Part shown: one piece after another, positions 9,853 to 20,082 of the stretch
Numbering within the stretch: position 1 is the stretch's first letter
Layout: each line of letters begins with the position of its first letter
Assembly: GCF_000621745.1 (NCBI RefSeq)
Contig: NZ_JHXK01000008.1
Location: forward strand, 248,001-312,000
DNA: 64,000 nucleotides
From: Clostridium beijerinckii HUN142
GTDB lineage: Bacteria; Bacillota; Clostridia; Clostridiales; Clostridiaceae
Direction: 5' to 3'
Translations under genes and position numbers: made by a program
The notes under the pieces: model-generated
The model's database searches: none
What the model was told of the DNA's origin: nothing
What the model saw: the letters and a program-made list of their open reading frames with translations, nothing else

Positions 9853-9882
9853 ATTATACAATATTCAAATTAATAATGTCAA
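9853..9882 (-). promoter_or_regulatory. Sigma-A promoter for rpsU-yqeY
   Basis: On the minus strand, TTGACA (9877-9882) and TATAAT (9853-9858) are both perfect consensus boxes, 18 bases apart, about 60 bases before the rpsU start. Confidence 0.85.
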
Positions 9883-9891
9883 GAATTTAAG

Positions 9892-9942
9892 AAAAAATCC
9901 CCAGCTACTATTGATCAAATAACAACTCAAATTTTAGCCTGG
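9892..9942 (-). terminator. Possible terminator overlapping the end of the HIT gene
   Basis: On the minus strand CCAGGCT in the last codons can pair with AGCTGG ~30 bases later, followed by GGATTTTTTC. One base is bulged and the loop is long, so this is tentative. Confidence 0.4.
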
Positions 9943-10278
9943 TGGCCACTGTAAGCTTCTTCCTCCAAGCACATGGAAATGAATATGTTTTACTGTCTGT
10001 CCTCCATCTTCACCACAATTATTTACAATCCTATACCCTTTATCTGATATTCCAAGATTTACTGCTAATTCATTAATAACTTTAAATATATGTGGTATAA
10101 TATTAATATTACTGTCATCTAAAGTATTAGCACTTTCAATATGTTCTTTTGGAATAACCAAAAAATGAGTAGGTGCTTCAGGATTTATGTCATAAAAAGC
10201 ATAAACTTTATCATCCTCATATATTTTTTTACTCGGAATATCCCCACTTATAATTTTGCAAAATATACAGCCTTCCAT
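9934..10278 (-). CDS. HIT family purine nucleotide hydrolase (HinT-like)
   Basis: 114 residues. The histidine-triad motif HIHFHVLGG is at ~97-105, and the zinc-type CIFCKI is at ~4-9. HinT proteins hydrolyse AMP-lysine and other adenosine phosphoramidates. The protein ends GRSLQWPPG, typical of bacterial HinT. The start ATG has GGAGGTG in front. The next upstream gene, mtaB, ends 296 bases away; nothing clear is seen between except AT-rich DNA and an inverted repeat around 10513-10545 without a T-run. Confidence 0.93.
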   Translation of the reverse strand: MEGCIFCKIISGDIPSKKIYEDDKVYAFYDINPEAPTHFLVIPKEHIESANTLDDSNINIIPHIFKVINELAVNLGISDKGYRIVNNCGEDGGQTVKHIHFHVLGGRSLQWPPG

Positions 10279-10574
10279 AAATTCACCTCCTTCTAATTGA
10301 TAAGTTCGAGTTCAACACATGAAAATTGAAATTTTATACTTCTTTTTTCAAAAATTCCTCTTAATCTTTTATATTTTTACTCAAACTTCATATTTTTTAA
10401 TAATTGAGTTTTAATTTAATTTTTAATTGAAATAGTTAATTATTTTGTTTTTAATTACTAACTTATTTAAAAGCTACGAGAATAATATTGGCTATAAATT
10501 ACTCTTCTTCTTAGGATTAATTAATTCCAAAATAATCCTTAATAGATCTTATGTTAATTTTTATTATACCAAAA

Positions 10575-11978
10575 CTATATAATTTTTCCAACAACATATT
10601 CCCCATTTGAGCTGATTATTTTGCAAGAAATTATCTTTCCGATCATATCTCTATTTCCATCTAGAATTTCAACTTTTACGTAATTTCTTGTGTATCCTTC
10701 AAATACACCTAATTTATTTGGAACTTCCTGCTCAACTAATACATCTAACTCTCTTCCAACCAAAGATTCACTAAAGTCTCCTTCGTTCTTTGCATTTAGT
10801 TTGATTAAAGCCTTACTTCTCTTATCCTTCACAGTCCCATCTATTTGATTAAGCATATCTGCCGCCTTCGTCCCTTTTCTTGGACTGAATTTAAATATAT
10901 GTGTTTTAGTTAGCTTAATTCTCTTTAAGTATTCATAAGTTTCATTAAATTCCTCATCAGTTTCACCTGGAAAACCTACAATTACATCTGTAGTTATTGA
11001 AGCATCTTTAAGATTTTCTCTTATTCTATTAACTGCACCCTCGTATTCTTTAGCAGTATATCTTCTATTCATTCTTTTTAAAGTTGCATCACATCCGCTT
11101 TGAAGTGATAAATGGAATTGTGGACATAGTTTGTTCATTTTCTTCATTTTCTCGATAACTTCATCTGTGAAGAAACTAGGCTCTATAGAACCTATCCGAA
11201 CTCTTTCTATTCCATCCATTTTTTCTATTTCTTCTAATAAAGTTATTAAAGTTACATTTCCCTCTAAGTCAACACCATAAGATGCTGTATGTATTCCTGA
11301 TAATATTATTTCCTTAAATCCATGTTCACTTAACTTCTTTATTTCATCTAACACTTTTTTAGGGTCTTTTGAGCAAGTCGTTCCCCTAGTATAAGGTATT
11401 AAACAATATGCACAAAATCTATTGCAACCATCTTGTATCTTTAAAAACGCTCTTGTTTTATCTTGGTACTCTTCTATATTTAATTCTTCAAACTGTTTAT
11501 TCTTTAAAACTTCTCCGACCATTAACTGAGGTCTTTGTTCGTCTTTTGCCTTATTCACATAATAAACAATATCGCCTTTATTTCTAGTTCCAAGTACAAC
11601 ATCTACCCCTTGTATTTTAGAAACTTCTTCTGGAGCAACCTGCGAATAGCATCCAACAGCTGCAATTATTGCATTTTCATTTGTTCTTCTAGCTCTGCTA
11701 ATTATTTGCCTTGATTTTTTATCACTCATATTAGTTACAGAGCAAGTATTTATAACATAAACATCAGCAAAACTTTCAAAATCAGTTACTTCATAACCTT
11801 CTCTTATGAACTTTTCTGCCATAGCTTCTGTTTCATAATGATTTACCCTGCATCCAAGAGTTGCAAAAGCCACAAGACTTTTTCCCTCTGTATTTTTTAT
11901 AGGTTCTTTATTAGATAACTTCTTAAGCTTAATCTTATCATTACCTGCCCTGACTAATTTCATTTGGTTTTCTCCCAT
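10575..11978 (-). CDS. mtaB: tRNA t6A37 methylthiotransferase MtaB
   Basis: 467 residues. MtaB is a radical-SAM enzyme that converts t6A37 to ms2t6A37 in tRNAs reading ANN codons. The N-terminal UPF0004 domain has three cluster cysteines (LGCRVN, NTCSV, GCYSQV). The radical-SAM motif CNRFCAYC is at ~194, and a TRAM domain is at the C-terminus. The VNHYETEAM start pattern separates it from MiaB (QMNxxDS). Its ATG shares one base with the rsmE stop, so the two are translationally coupled. Confidence 0.95.
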   Translation of the reverse strand: MGENQMKLVRAGNDKIKLKKLSNKEPIKNTEGKSLVAFATLGCRVNHYETEAMAEKFIREGYEVTDFESFADVYVINTCSVTNMSDKKSRQIISRARRTNENAIIAAVGCYSQVAPEEVSKIQGVDVVLGTRNKGDIVYYVNKAKDEQRPQLMVGEVLKNKQFEELNIEEYQDKTRAFLKIQDGCNRFCAYCLIPYTRGTTCSKDPKKVLDEIKKLSEHGFKEIILSGIHTASYGVDLEGNVTLITLLEEIEKMDGIERVRIGSIEPSFFTDEVIEKMKKMNKLCPQFHLSLQSGCDATLKRMNRRYTAKEYEGAVNRIRENLKDASITTDVIVGFPGETDEEFNETYEYLKRIKLTKTHIFKFSPRKGTKAADMLNQIDGTVKDKRSKALIKLNAKNEGDFSESLVGRELDVLVEQEVPNKLGVFEGYTRNYVKVEILDGNRDMIGKIISCKIISSNGEYVVGKII

Positions 11979-12745
11979 TATAATAGCATTCCTCCTAAAT
12001 CTCCTAATTCATACTGAATTAAAGCTGTAGCTGTAAATCCAGCTGTTTCTGTACGCAATATTCTATTTCCAAGAGTAACTATATAGGCACCTTGATCTTT
12101 TAGCGTTTTAATTTCTGTTTCTTCAAATCCACCTTCAGGACCTATTAAAATTCCCACACTTTTTATAGTATTCAAATCTATATTATCTCTCTCTAATTTT
12201 CTCACAAGAGTTTTAATTCCAAAATCTTCGGCATTTTCGTAAGGTACAATGATCAAATCCATCTTTTTCAGTTCATTTATTGCCGCATTAAAATCAATTA
12301 CTTCTTTAACTTGTGGAACAATACTTCTCTTTGATTGTTTACATGCCTCAAGAGCAATTCTATTTAATCTATCAATCTTTTTAAATTCTCCTTTAAGCTT
12401 TACATCTACTCTTGCAGTTGTTACAGGAATAAATCCCGCCACCCCTAACTCTGTTCCCTTTTGCACTATTAAGTCCATTTTTTGACCTTTTGGCAGTCCT
12501 TGGAAAAGGTGTACTTTAATTCCACTTTCATTATTTATATCTAATTCTTTAACAATCTTAACTATAACCTCATTCTTTGTTATAGATTGAATTTCGCCTA
12601 AATATTCCATTCCTTCACAGTTATTTAATACTACCTTTTCACCTTCTGATAATCTTAAAACTTTATAAATATGTTTTACATCATCTCCAAGTATTTTACC
12701 TTCAATTTCATTAATATTATAAGGTTCCGTAAAAAACTTATGCAT
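11978..12745 (-). CDS. rsmE: 16S rRNA (uracil1498-N3)-methyltransferase RsmE
   Basis: 255 residues. SPOUT-class methyltransferase with the knot motifs LIGPEGGFEETEI and LGNRILRTETAG near the C-terminus, and an N-terminal PUA-like RNA-binding part. It methylates U1498 of 16S rRNA. It comes after prmA (83 bases) and overlaps mtaB by one base; prmA-rsmE-mtaB is a frequent Firmicutes order, also downstream of the dnaJ region. Confidence 0.96.
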   Translation of the reverse strand: MHKFFTEPYNINEIEGKILGDDVKHIYKVLRLSEGEKVVLNNCEGMEYLGEIQSITKNEVIVKIVKELDINNESGIKVHLFQGLPKGQKMDLIVQKGTELGVAGFIPVTTARVDVKLKGEFKKIDRLNRIALEACKQSKRSIVPQVKEVIDFNAAINELKKMDLIIVPYENAEDFGIKTLVRKLERDNIDLNTIKSVGILIGPEGGFEETEIKTLKDQGAYIVTLGNRILRTETAGFTATALIQYELGDLGGMLL

Positions 12746-12828
12746 ATAAACTCCCTTCGCCCAGTTAGCAGTTAATAAACGAATTGTACGTTTGAAATCT
12801 TTAAAGCAATTTTTCTAGCACAATTTTA

Positions 12829-13776
12829 TTAATTATTTGATAATTTTGCGACTATACAGTTCCATTCTCCATCTTTATTAATTTCGATTACTTCAAAACC
12901 ACATTCAGCAAACTTTTCTGTAACCATGTCAACTCTATCATGTATTATACCAGAAGTTATAAATAAACCGCCTTCATTTATAGCTTTTTTTACATCTTCA
13001 GTTAGTACGCAAATAATTTCTGCAATTATATTTGCAACCACTATGTCTGCTTTACCTTCAACTACATCTAGTAAATTACCTTCCAATACTTCAATATTAT
13101 TTAAATCATTGAAAGAAATATTCTCTTTTGATGAATCAACAGCTACTGGATCTAAATCAACTCCAACTACATGTTTAGCTCCAAGTTTAGCAGCAGCAAT
13201 AGCAAGTATTCCAGATCCACATCCTACATCAAATACTGTTGTATTTGGTTTTACATATTTGTCTAAAGCTTTAATACACATTCTAGTAGTTTCATGTGTT
13301 CCTGTTCCAAACGCCATTCCTGGATCTAATTCTATTATTAATTCTCCATCTTTTTTTTCATATTCTTCCCAAATAGGCTTAATAACAATTTTATCTGTTA
13401 TTTTAACTGGTTTATAATATTGCTTCCAATTATTTGCCCAGTCTTCTTCATGCATCTTTTTAGCTTCCACTTTGCCTTCGCCTATATCTATTCCAAATTC
13501 CTTAATCTCAGAAAGCTTTTCTTTTACGTACTGAACAATTTCCTCTACTTTATCATCTTGTGAAAAATATGCCTTAACTACGGCCGCATTTCCTTTATGT
13601 TCTAAAATATTTATGTCTGCAAAATCCCATGTTAATGGTCCTTGCTCTCTAGAAAGTAGATCTTCTGGATCCTCAATTGCAACATTTGGGCAATTTAATC
13701 CATAAAATATTCCTGATATAGGCTCTAATGCCTCACTCTTTGTTATTACACTAACTTCAATCCAAATTCCATCCAC
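12829..13776 (-). CDS. prmA: Ribosomal protein L11 methyltransferase PrmA
   Basis: 315 residues. The N-terminal substrate domain ([20 protein letters not shown]) is followed by a Rossmann methyltransferase domain with the SAM-binding motif [19 protein letters not shown] near residue 180 and VANIIAEII. It trimethylates lysines of L11. The start ATG has GGAAGGATG nearby. Confidence 0.96.
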   Translation of the reverse strand: MDGIWIEVSVITKSEALEPISGIFYGLNCPNVAIEDPEDLLSREQGPLTWDFADINILEHKGNAAVVKAYFSQDDKVEEIVQYVKEKLSEIKEFGIDIGEGKVEAKKMHEEDWANNWKQYYKPVKITDKIVIKPIWEEYEKKDGELIIELDPGMAFGTGTHETTRMCIKALDKYVKPNTTVFDVGCGSGILAIAAAKLGAKHVVGVDLDPVAVDSSKENISFNDLNNIEVLEGNLLDVVEGKADIVVANIIAEIICVLTEDVKKAINEGGLFITSGIIHDRVDMVTEKFAECGFEVIEINKDGEWNCIVAKLSNN

Positions 13777-13955
13777 AATTTATCATCCTTCCATTATTAT
13801 AAGAAATCACTTATTCATAGTAACAATTCTTATACATTCTTATTAGTAACATCGCTTTTACAGCAACTTTTAATATTCTTCTCATTAAAAACTTAGTTTA
13901 TTGAAATCATGATTTGCAAATCTAACACTTGCATATTACCTGTTTTATAGTTATA

Positions 13956-14612
13956 TCAACTCTTTACAGCTATTAAAAATTTTATCTTTATTCCCTGTTC
14001 ACTAAACATCCTCTCATGCTCAGTTTGAACATTTCCTTCAAAGTCACTATTATGAAGATCATATGTTATATATTTAATTCTAAACCCTGCTTCATTAAAA
14101 TATTCAAGTGATTCCTCAAATAATTCATCATCATCAGTTTTAAAATAAATTTCGCCGTCACTCTTTAAAAATGTCTTATACTGTTCAAGCTGCCTTGTAT
14201 GTGTTAATCTTCTCTTTTTATGCTTTTCCTTTGGCCAAGGATTACAAAAATTTATGTATATTCTACTTATAACATCTTCTTTGCTTAATATTTCGCTAAT
14301 AAGCCCTATCTCTTGAGCCATTAACCTTACATTATCAACCTTCCTATTTTTTTCTTCATAGGCTTTTTCAATATTTCTTTTTGCTAATCCTAGGACCTCA
14401 TCCTTTATGTCAATTGCAATATAATTTATATCTGGATTCTCGGAGCCATGAACTGCCATAAAAGTTCCTTTCCCACATCCAAGTTCTAGATATATTGGTT
14501 TATCATTACCGAAAAACTCTTTCCATTTACCCTTATATTCTTTCGGATTTATAACAAAAAAATCGCAACATTCAAGCTCAGATCTTGCCCACGGTTTTTT
14601 TCTCATTCTCAT
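13956..14612 (-). CDS. trmB: tRNA (guanine46-N7)-methyltransferase TrmB
   Basis: 218 residues. The SAM-binding motif ELGCGKGTF (~43) and the substrate motif [19 protein letters not shown] (~120) are those of TrmB, which makes m7G46 in tRNA. It stands alone, with 179 bases to prmA and 435 bases to the reductase upstream. Start ATG 14612; an ATG two codons later is also possible. Confidence 0.95.
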   Translation of the reverse strand: MRMRKKPWARSELECCDFFVINPKEYKGKWKEFFGNDKPIYLELGCGKGTFMAVHGSENPDINYIAIDIKDEVLGLAKRNIEKAYEEKNRKVDNVRLMAQEIGLISEILSKEDVISRIYINFCNPWPKEKHKKRRLTHTRQLEQYKTFLKSDGEIYFKTDDDELFEESLEYFNEAGFRIKYITYDLHNSDFEGNVQTEHERMFSEQGIKIKFLIAVKS

Positions 14613-14983
14613 GTTAGTTCACTCCATCTTTTATAAGCTTTAAAAAATAGCACCTTACTGCTATTAGATTCTTTACATAATTAAACTCATCGACACAATC
14701 TTGTATAAGCAAGACTTTCATAAAGCCTTGTTATTTTATTAATCAGCGTATCCTTCATAATAATTATACCCATAAAAATTTATATTGCAATTTTTATCTC
14801 AAAAATATACAGGTATTGCAAAATAACTCAGATCTCTCAAAATACCTATATAGAATCTTTTTATTTAAAAGCATTCCTATACTTTTAAGCATACTTTTTA
14901 ATATTAATCAATAATTTTCTAAGTCACCAAAGTTATTCATCTTAGCAAATTATCTTATTTAATAATTAACACCCCATTGTTAT
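14613..14983. other. Gene-free stretch before trmB
   Basis: About 370 bases of AT-rich DNA between the terminator of the reductase gene and trmB. It should hold the trmB promoter, but no convincing -35/-10 pair stands out. A pair AGGTATT/AATACCT (about 14812-14852) could form a hairpin with a long loop. No riboswitch core was recognised. Confidence 0.5.
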
Positions 14984-15028
14984 AAAAAAAAAAATAGTAC
15001 ACCTCATAATAATGAAATGTACTATTTT
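14984..15028 (-). terminator. Intrinsic terminator after the sulfite/nitrite reductase gene
   Basis: An 11-base-pair stem (14991-15001 with 15018-15028, AAAATAGTACA/TGTACTATTTT). On the minus strand the second arm continues into an unbroken T-run of 11 bases. Confidence 0.9.
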
Positions 15029-15047
15029 AACTACTATATATTAAGAA

Positions 15048-16598
15048 TTACTTTTTATATTTCTCTATTATTTTTAATAGTTCATCCTCATTATTTTCTA
15101 AAAACTCATGAAAATTCATGCTTTTATTTTCTATCGATAATGATAACTCATATAAAAATTGTGGTATTTCACTAGCAAGTAAATCTCCATAAACTTTTCC
15201 AAGTCTTGCACTTCCAGTTTTAAATGATCCGTTAATATGTAATTCAAATACATCTTCAACCGCATCATCCACCTTTTTGCGCTTTCCTGTAAAGCCAATA
15301 CCAACAACTTCATGAACTGCACAAGAGTTTCCACATCCTGAAATATGGACTCTTGGAAGAATATCTTTATTATAGCCTTTTTCTGCAAAGTAATTGATTA
15401 TACTATTAAGCATTTTTTGACTTTCTAAAATTCCAACTTGGCATATTGGCACTCCTATACATGATACACTTTGCTGAAGAGCTGTTTCCCCTCCAATATT
15501 TTGTGTTATATCTAAAAGTTCTTTAGCTTCATCACCGTTTAGATTTCTAAAGTATAATCCTTCTGTCATTGTAAGTCTTATTTCTAAGTCCTCTACTGAC
15601 TTTAACTTTTCCAAAATTCCTCTTAATGTCTTAACAAAAATTTGTCCACCAACTGGATGGAAATATACGCTATATAATCCTTTTTGCTTTTGTGAATATA
15701 ATCTTGAATGAGTTAATTCTATTTCTTTACCTTCTTTAGTAATTTCCTTAGATTCTATAAATAAATCTAACTCATTATTACCTAATACATCTTTTAAATT
15801 CTCTTTATATGTTTCTATGAATTTTTCTTTGCCCATTCTTTCTACTATATATCTTATACGAGCTTTATTTCTATCTTCATAATTACCTTCTTTTACGAAT
15901 AGATTTGTCATAGCTTCTACATGATATAGTACTTCACTTGGCTTTATAAGCTCATCATATTCAACTGCAATTTGAGGATTTCTTCCAATTCCGCCTCCCA
16001 CAAAAACTCTAAAATATTTTTCATTATCTTTTATAGTTGCTAAAAATCCTAAATCTGCAACATTACAGTGACCCTGATCTGAGTCGCTGCTTGAAAAAGA
16101 CACTTTAAACTTTCTTGGAAATTTATATGATGTTATTTTACTTAAAAAATGATTATTTACAGCTAATGCATATGGAGTTACATCAAAATCCTCATCTTTA
16201 TCTACTCCTGATAACGGAGACATGGCTACATTTCTTGGGAAGTTTCCACCGCCTCCTCTAGAATATATACCATGATCTATACCATCTTTCATTATTCCAC
16301 AAACTTGATCTATTGATAAATTATGATACTGTACTGCTTCTCTTGTAGTTAAATGAAATTTATCTAATTTATATTTATCAGCTATATCACATAACCATTT
16401 CATATTTTCCAAACTACTTATTCCAGAAGGAATTCTTAGTCTTATCATGAATTCTCTCTTATTACGTTCCGAATATACACCCATTCCTCCAGAAACTTTT
16501 TTAAAATCCATAATGGATACTTCTCCAGATAAGAATTTATTTCCCAATTCCCTGAACTCTTCTATTTCAATTAATAATTTTTCCTTCAATTCCTTCAC
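15048..16598 (-). CDS. Ferredoxin-dependent sulfite/nitrite reductase (siroheme type)
   Basis: 516 residues. Two repeated ferrodoxin-like/siroheme half-domains are present. The cluster and siroheme ligands are seen as C-x5-C (SCIGVPICQVG) and C-x3-C (GCGNSCAVHEV). The family reduces sulfite to sulfide or nitrite to ammonia by six electrons. Sequence alone does not decide between them, as no adjacent transporter or sulfate/nitrate gene helps. GTG start at 16598 behind AGGAGGAGAAAAG. It is a single-gene unit with its own terminator. Confidence 0.9.
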   Translation of the reverse strand: MKELKEKLLIEIEEFRELGNKFLSGEVSIMDFKKVSGGMGVYSERNKREFMIRLRIPSGISSLENMKWLCDIADKYKLDKFHLTTREAVQYHNLSIDQVCGIMKDGIDHGIYSRGGGGNFPRNVAMSPLSGVDKDEDFDVTPYALAVNNHFLSKITSYKFPRKFKVSFSSSDSDQGHCNVADLGFLATIKDNEKYFRVFVGGGIGRNPQIAVEYDELIKPSEVLYHVEAMTNLFVKEGNYEDRNKARIRYIVERMGKEKFIETYKENLKDVLGNNELDLFIESKEITKEGKEIELTHSRLYSQKQKGLYSVYFHPVGGQIFVKTLRGILEKLKSVEDLEIRLTMTEGLYFRNLNGDEAKELLDITQNIGGETALQQSVSCIGVPICQVGILESQKMLNSIINYFAEKGYNKDILPRVHISGCGNSCAVHEVVGIGFTGKRKKVDDAVEDVFELHINGSFKTGSARLGKVYGDLLASEIPQFLYELSLSIENKSMNFHEFLENNEDELLKIIEKYKK

Positions 16599-16691
16599 CT
16601 TTTCTCCTCCTAAATATAATTATTTTAATATATTATAACCTATATTTTAAAATATGACTATAACTATAGGATTTGTCGGGGAATTTTTATT

Positions 16692-16744
16692 TTAAAAAAA
16701 ACTATTAAAATAATGCCAATTTACAAGCATTATTCAAATAGTTT
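16692..16744 (-). terminator. Intrinsic terminator after dnaJ
   Basis: On the minus strand AAACTATT..AATAATGC pairs with GCATTATT..AATAGTTT (16699-16744), followed by TTTTTTTTAAAA. It marks the end of the hrcA-grpE-dnaK-dnaJ operon. Confidence 0.9.
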
Positions 16745-16757
16745 CTTTGATATCTTT

Positions 16758-17891
16758 TTATTTATTTTTCCCAAATAATTTTTTCTTAGGAACATTGGCG
16801 TCATCAAACTCTTCACCAGATGCTCTCATAAGATCATATAAAGCATCTCTTTGTTCTTTATTTAAAGTTTTAGGAATATCAACAATAACTTTTACGTATT
16901 GATCTCCTTTTCCACCAGAATTAACTCTTTGTATTCCCTTACCTTTTAATCTAAACATTGTTCCTGATTGTGTACCTGGTGGAACAGTATATTTAACATT
17001 TCCATCTACTGTAGCTACAGTTATTTCTGTACCTAATGCTGCTTTAGCCATAGAAACATGAGCATCTATATATACATCATTTCCTTTTCTTGTGAAGACT
17101 TTTGATGGAGTAACATTAATTCTTACATATAAGTCTCCAGGGCTTCCGCCTCTTAATCCATGTTCTCCTTGTCCCCTAAGCGGCATTACATTTCCTGTAT
17201 CTACACCTGCCGGTATGTTAACTTTTATTTTTCTTGTTTTTCTAACATTACCTTTTCCTCTACACTCTGAGCATGGCTTTTCAATAATTTTACCAGTACC
17301 TCTACAAGTATCACATGTAGAAGTCGAAACAAAACTTCCAAGAGGAGTTTGTCTTTGAACTCTTACTTGACCTGATCCGCTACAAGTTGGACAAGTCTTT
17401 GCATTAGTTCCAGGTTCTGCCCCACTTCCATGACAATGCTCACAATTTTCACTTCTAGTAACAGAAATTTCTTTCTCTACTCCAAAAACAGCTTCTTCAA
17501 AAGTTAATGTTACTGTATACTCAATATCATTTCCTCTTACTGGACCATTTCTCCTTCTAGAACCTGATCCTCCGCCTCCGAAGAATGACTCAAAAATATC
17601 TCCAAAGCCTCCCATATCAAATCCGTCAAATCCTCCAAAGCCGCCGCCTCCGAAGCCGCCACTACCATCAAAGGCAGCTGAGCCAAACTGATCATATTTA
17701 GCTTTTTTTTCTGGATCTGAAAGTACTTGATAAGCTTCATTTATCTCTTTAAACTTTTCTTCTGCCTCAGTATTTCCTTGATTTCTATCCGGATGATATT
17801 TTACAGCTAATTTTCTAAAGGCTCTTTTTATTTCATCATCACTTGCACCCTTTTGAACGCCAAGCAATTCATAATAGTCTTTATTTGCCAT
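16758..17891 (-). CDS. dnaJ: Chaperone protein DnaJ (Hsp40)
   Basis: 377 residues, normal length. J-domain at 1-70 with HPD (KYHPDRN), a Gly/Phe-rich linker (~75-120), four zinc-finger repeats CxxCxGxG ([32 protein letters not shown]; ~148-205), then the C-terminal substrate-binding domains. It delivers substrates to DnaK and stimulates its ATPase. It is separated from dnaK by a structured 234-base spacer. Start ATG behind AGGTGG. Confidence 0.98.
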   Translation of the reverse strand: MANKDYYELLGVQKGASDDEIKRAFRKLAVKYHPDRNQGNTEAEEKFKEINEAYQVLSDPEKKAKYDQFGSAAFDGSGGFGGGGFGGFDGFDMGGFGDIFESFFGGGGSGSRRRNGPVRGNDIEYTVTLTFEEAVFGVEKEISVTRSENCEHCHGSGAEPGTNAKTCPTCSGSGQVRVQRQTPLGSFVSTSTCDTCRGTGKIIEKPCSECRGKGNVRKTRKIKVNIPAGVDTGNVMPLRGQGEHGLRGGSPGDLYVRINVTPSKVFTRKGNDVYIDAHVSMAKAALGTEITVATVDGNVKYTVPPGTQSGTMFRLKGKGIQRVNSGGKGDQYVKVIVDIPKTLNKEQRDALYDLMRASGEEFDDANVPKKKLFGKNK

Positions 17892-17925
17892 TCGTTTATA
17901 TTCACCACCTAGTTTTATTTACTGT

Positions 17926-17954
17926 AGAAAAGGGAAGACGAGCTTGCCTTCCCT
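17926..17954 (-). terminator. Terminator-like hairpin 40 bases before dnaJ (possible attenuator)
   Basis: On the minus strand GGGAAGGC pairs with GTCTTCCC (8 pairs, one G-U) around the loop AAGCTC and is followed by TTTTCT. The T-run is short, so partial termination is more likely than a full stop; dnaJ has no other visible promoter. Confidence 0.6.
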
Positions 17955-17997
17955 ATCCTATTATATTAGATAACTGTAGTTTAGTACAACTAATTTA

Positions 17998-18110
17998 TTA
18001 TCCGATAGCTAGCATTCGTACTACTCCCTCTTATCAGTGGTAGTTAACGACTGCACGCTCCTGGATAAGTTCAACTAAGATTCAGAATGGGATTATATCC
18101 CATCTGAATC
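17998..18110 (-). ncRNA. Structured dnaK-dnaJ intergenic element, possible RNA element or dispersed repeat
   Basis: Less AT-rich than other spacers here. On the minus strand it begins with a hairpin (18079-18110; ~14 pairs with one bulge; 3-base loop), then ~70 bases closed by TTATCC (18063-18068) pairing with GGATAA (17998-18003). An inner ACTAC/GTAGT stem is at 18020-18024/18040-18044. TTATC can also pair with GATAA at 18030-18035, so two exclusive folds are possible. No protein is encoded. The class is not recognised. Confidence 0.5.
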
Positions 18111-18125
18111 AAGCTTCACTTTATC

Positions 18126-19979
18126 TTATTTATCTTCATCTACTTTGAAATCAGCATCTACTACATTGTCATCATGTGGTGCACTTTGAGCTCCTGCTCC
18201 TCCAGCTGCTGCATTTGGATCAAATCCTGCTCCGTCTTGACCACCAGCTTGTTGATACATCTTTGTAGCTATTGGATAGAATGATTGATTTACTGCTTCG
18301 ATTGCAGCTTTAATTGCTTCAACATCTTCTCCATCTTTAACTTTCTTTAAGTCTTCAATTTTAGCTCTTACTGCTTCTTTTTCATCTTCAGTAGCTTTAT
18401 CTCCAACTTCACTTAATGTTTTTTCTATTTGGTATATAGTTTGGTCTGCGTTATTTACAACTTCAACTTTTTCTTTTCTCTTCTTATCTTCTTCTGCAAA
18501 TTTTTCTGCTTCTTTTACAGCTTTATCTACTTCATCATCACTTAAATTAGTTGAAGCAGTAATTGTAATATTTGCTTCTTTTCCAGTTCCTTTGTCTAAT
18601 GCTGATACTTTAACAATACCATTAGCATCTATATCAAATGTAACTTCTATTTGAGGAATTCCTCTTGGTGCTGGAGCTATACCTGATAATGTAAATTGTC
18701 CAAGTGACTTGTTATCTACAGCCATTTGTCTTTCACCTTGAACTACATTAATTTCAACTGATGTTTGATTATCTGCAGCAGTTGAGAATACTTGACTCTT
18801 CTTTGTTGGAATAGTTGTGTTTCTTTCGATTAATGGAGTAGCTATTCCACCTGCTGTTTCAATTCCAAGTGTTAATGGAGTAACATCAAGTAATACTACA
18901 TCTTTAACTTCCCCTGTTAATACACCTGCTTGAATAGCTGCACCAACTGCAACACATTCATCTGGATTAACACCCTTAGATGGTTCTTTACCTGTAAAGT
19001 TTTTAACAGCTTCTACTACTGCTGGAATTCTTGTTGATCCACCAACTAAGATTATCTTATCAATATCATTTAATGAAAGTTTAGCATCAGCTAATGCTTT
19101 TCTCATAGGTTCAATACTTCTTTGAACTAAATCGTGAGTAATTTCATTAAATTTAGCTCTGCTTAATGTTAAATCTATATGCTTTGGACCTGTTGCATCA
19201 GCTGTAATAAATGGCAAATTTATATTTGTTTGTTGAGAAGCTGATAATTCAATTTTTGCTTTTTCAGAAGCTTCTTTTAATCTTTGAACTGCCATCTTAT
19301 CTTGCATTAAGTCAATTCCATTTGAAGCTTTAAACTCATCTGCAATATATTTCATTATCTTCTCATCAAAGTCATCTCCACCAAGCTTTGTATCACCGTT
19401 AGTTGATAATACTTCAAATACTCCATCGCCAAGATCTAGAATAGATACGTCGAAAGTACCACCACCTAAATCATAAACTAAAATCTTGTGAGCTGAATCT
19501 GTTTTATCTAAACCATAAGCTAATGATGCTGCTGTTGGTTCATTAATTATTCTTAATACTTCAAGTCCTGCAATCTTACCTGCATCTTTAGTCGCTTGTC
19601 TTTGGCTATCATTAAAGTAAGCTGGCACTGTAATAACTGCTTGAGTTACTGTTTCACCTAAATAACTTTCAGCATCTGCTTTTATTTTTTGTAAAACCAT
19701 AGCAGAAATCTCTTGTGGTGAATATTGTTTTCCATCTATATCAACTTTATATCCAGTTCCCATATGTCTCTTAATTGAGATAACTGTTTTATCTGGATTA
19801 GTAATCGCTTGTCTTTTAGCAACTTGCCCAACTAATCTTTCTCCATTAGCCTGAAATGATACTACTGAAGGAGTAGTTCTAGCACCTTCTGAGTTTGCTA
19901 TAACTGTTGGTTCTCCACCTTCCATAACTGCTACACATGAATTTGTAGTACCTAAATCAATTCCTATAATTTTTCCCAT
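18126..19979 (-). CDS. dnaK: Chaperone protein DnaK (Hsp70)
   Basis: 617 residues. The actin-like ATPase domain ([18 protein letters not shown] at the start; the phosphate and adenosine motifs [11 protein letters not shown] and LVGGSTRIP) is followed by the conserved linker [15 protein letters not shown] and the beta-sandwich substrate-binding domain. The C-terminus ends with the acidic tail [10 protein letters not shown]. GrpE is its nucleotide-exchange factor and DnaJ its partner. ATG follows AGGAGGAA. Confidence 0.99.
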   Translation of the reverse strand: MGKIIGIDLGTTNSCVAVMEGGEPTVIANSEGARTTPSVVSFQANGERLVGQVAKRQAITNPDKTVISIKRHMGTGYKVDIDGKQYSPQEISAMVLQKIKADAESYLGETVTQAVITVPAYFNDSQRQATKDAGKIAGLEVLRIINEPTAASLAYGLDKTDSAHKILVYDLGGGTFDVSILDLGDGVFEVLSTNGDTKLGGDDFDEKIMKYIADEFKASNGIDLMQDKMAVQRLKEASEKAKIELSASQQTNINLPFITADATGPKHIDLTLSRAKFNEITHDLVQRSIEPMRKALADAKLSLNDIDKIILVGGSTRIPAVVEAVKNFTGKEPSKGVNPDECVAVGAAIQAGVLTGEVKDVVLLDVTPLTLGIETAGGIATPLIERNTTIPTKKSQVFSTAADNQTSVEINVVQGERQMAVDNKSLGQFTLSGIAPAPRGIPQIEVTFDIDANGIVKVSALDKGTGKEANITITASTNLSDDEVDKAVKEAEKFAEEDKKRKEKVEVVNNADQTIYQIEKTLSEVGDKATEDEKEAVRAKIEDLKKVKDGEDVEAIKAAIEAVNQSFYPIATKMYQQAGGQDGAGFDPNAAAGGAGAQSAPHDDNVVDADFKVDEDK

Positions 19980-20082
19980 GATATTTTCCTCCTAAAACTT
20001 TATTAGTTTATTTAAATTTGAATTTTTCAATTGATTATTTTTGAATCCTATTTATATATTAATAAGAAATTTATTCTTATTT

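Noticed and set aside
12926..13417. Long plus-strand open frame opposite prmA
   Set aside because: It is antisense to a complete, conserved methyltransferase gene, has no ribosome site and a composition typical of mirror frames.
15131..15388. Minus-strand open frame of 85 codons inside the reductase gene
   Set aside because: Overlaps the conserved siroheme-binding region in another frame and has no ribosome site.
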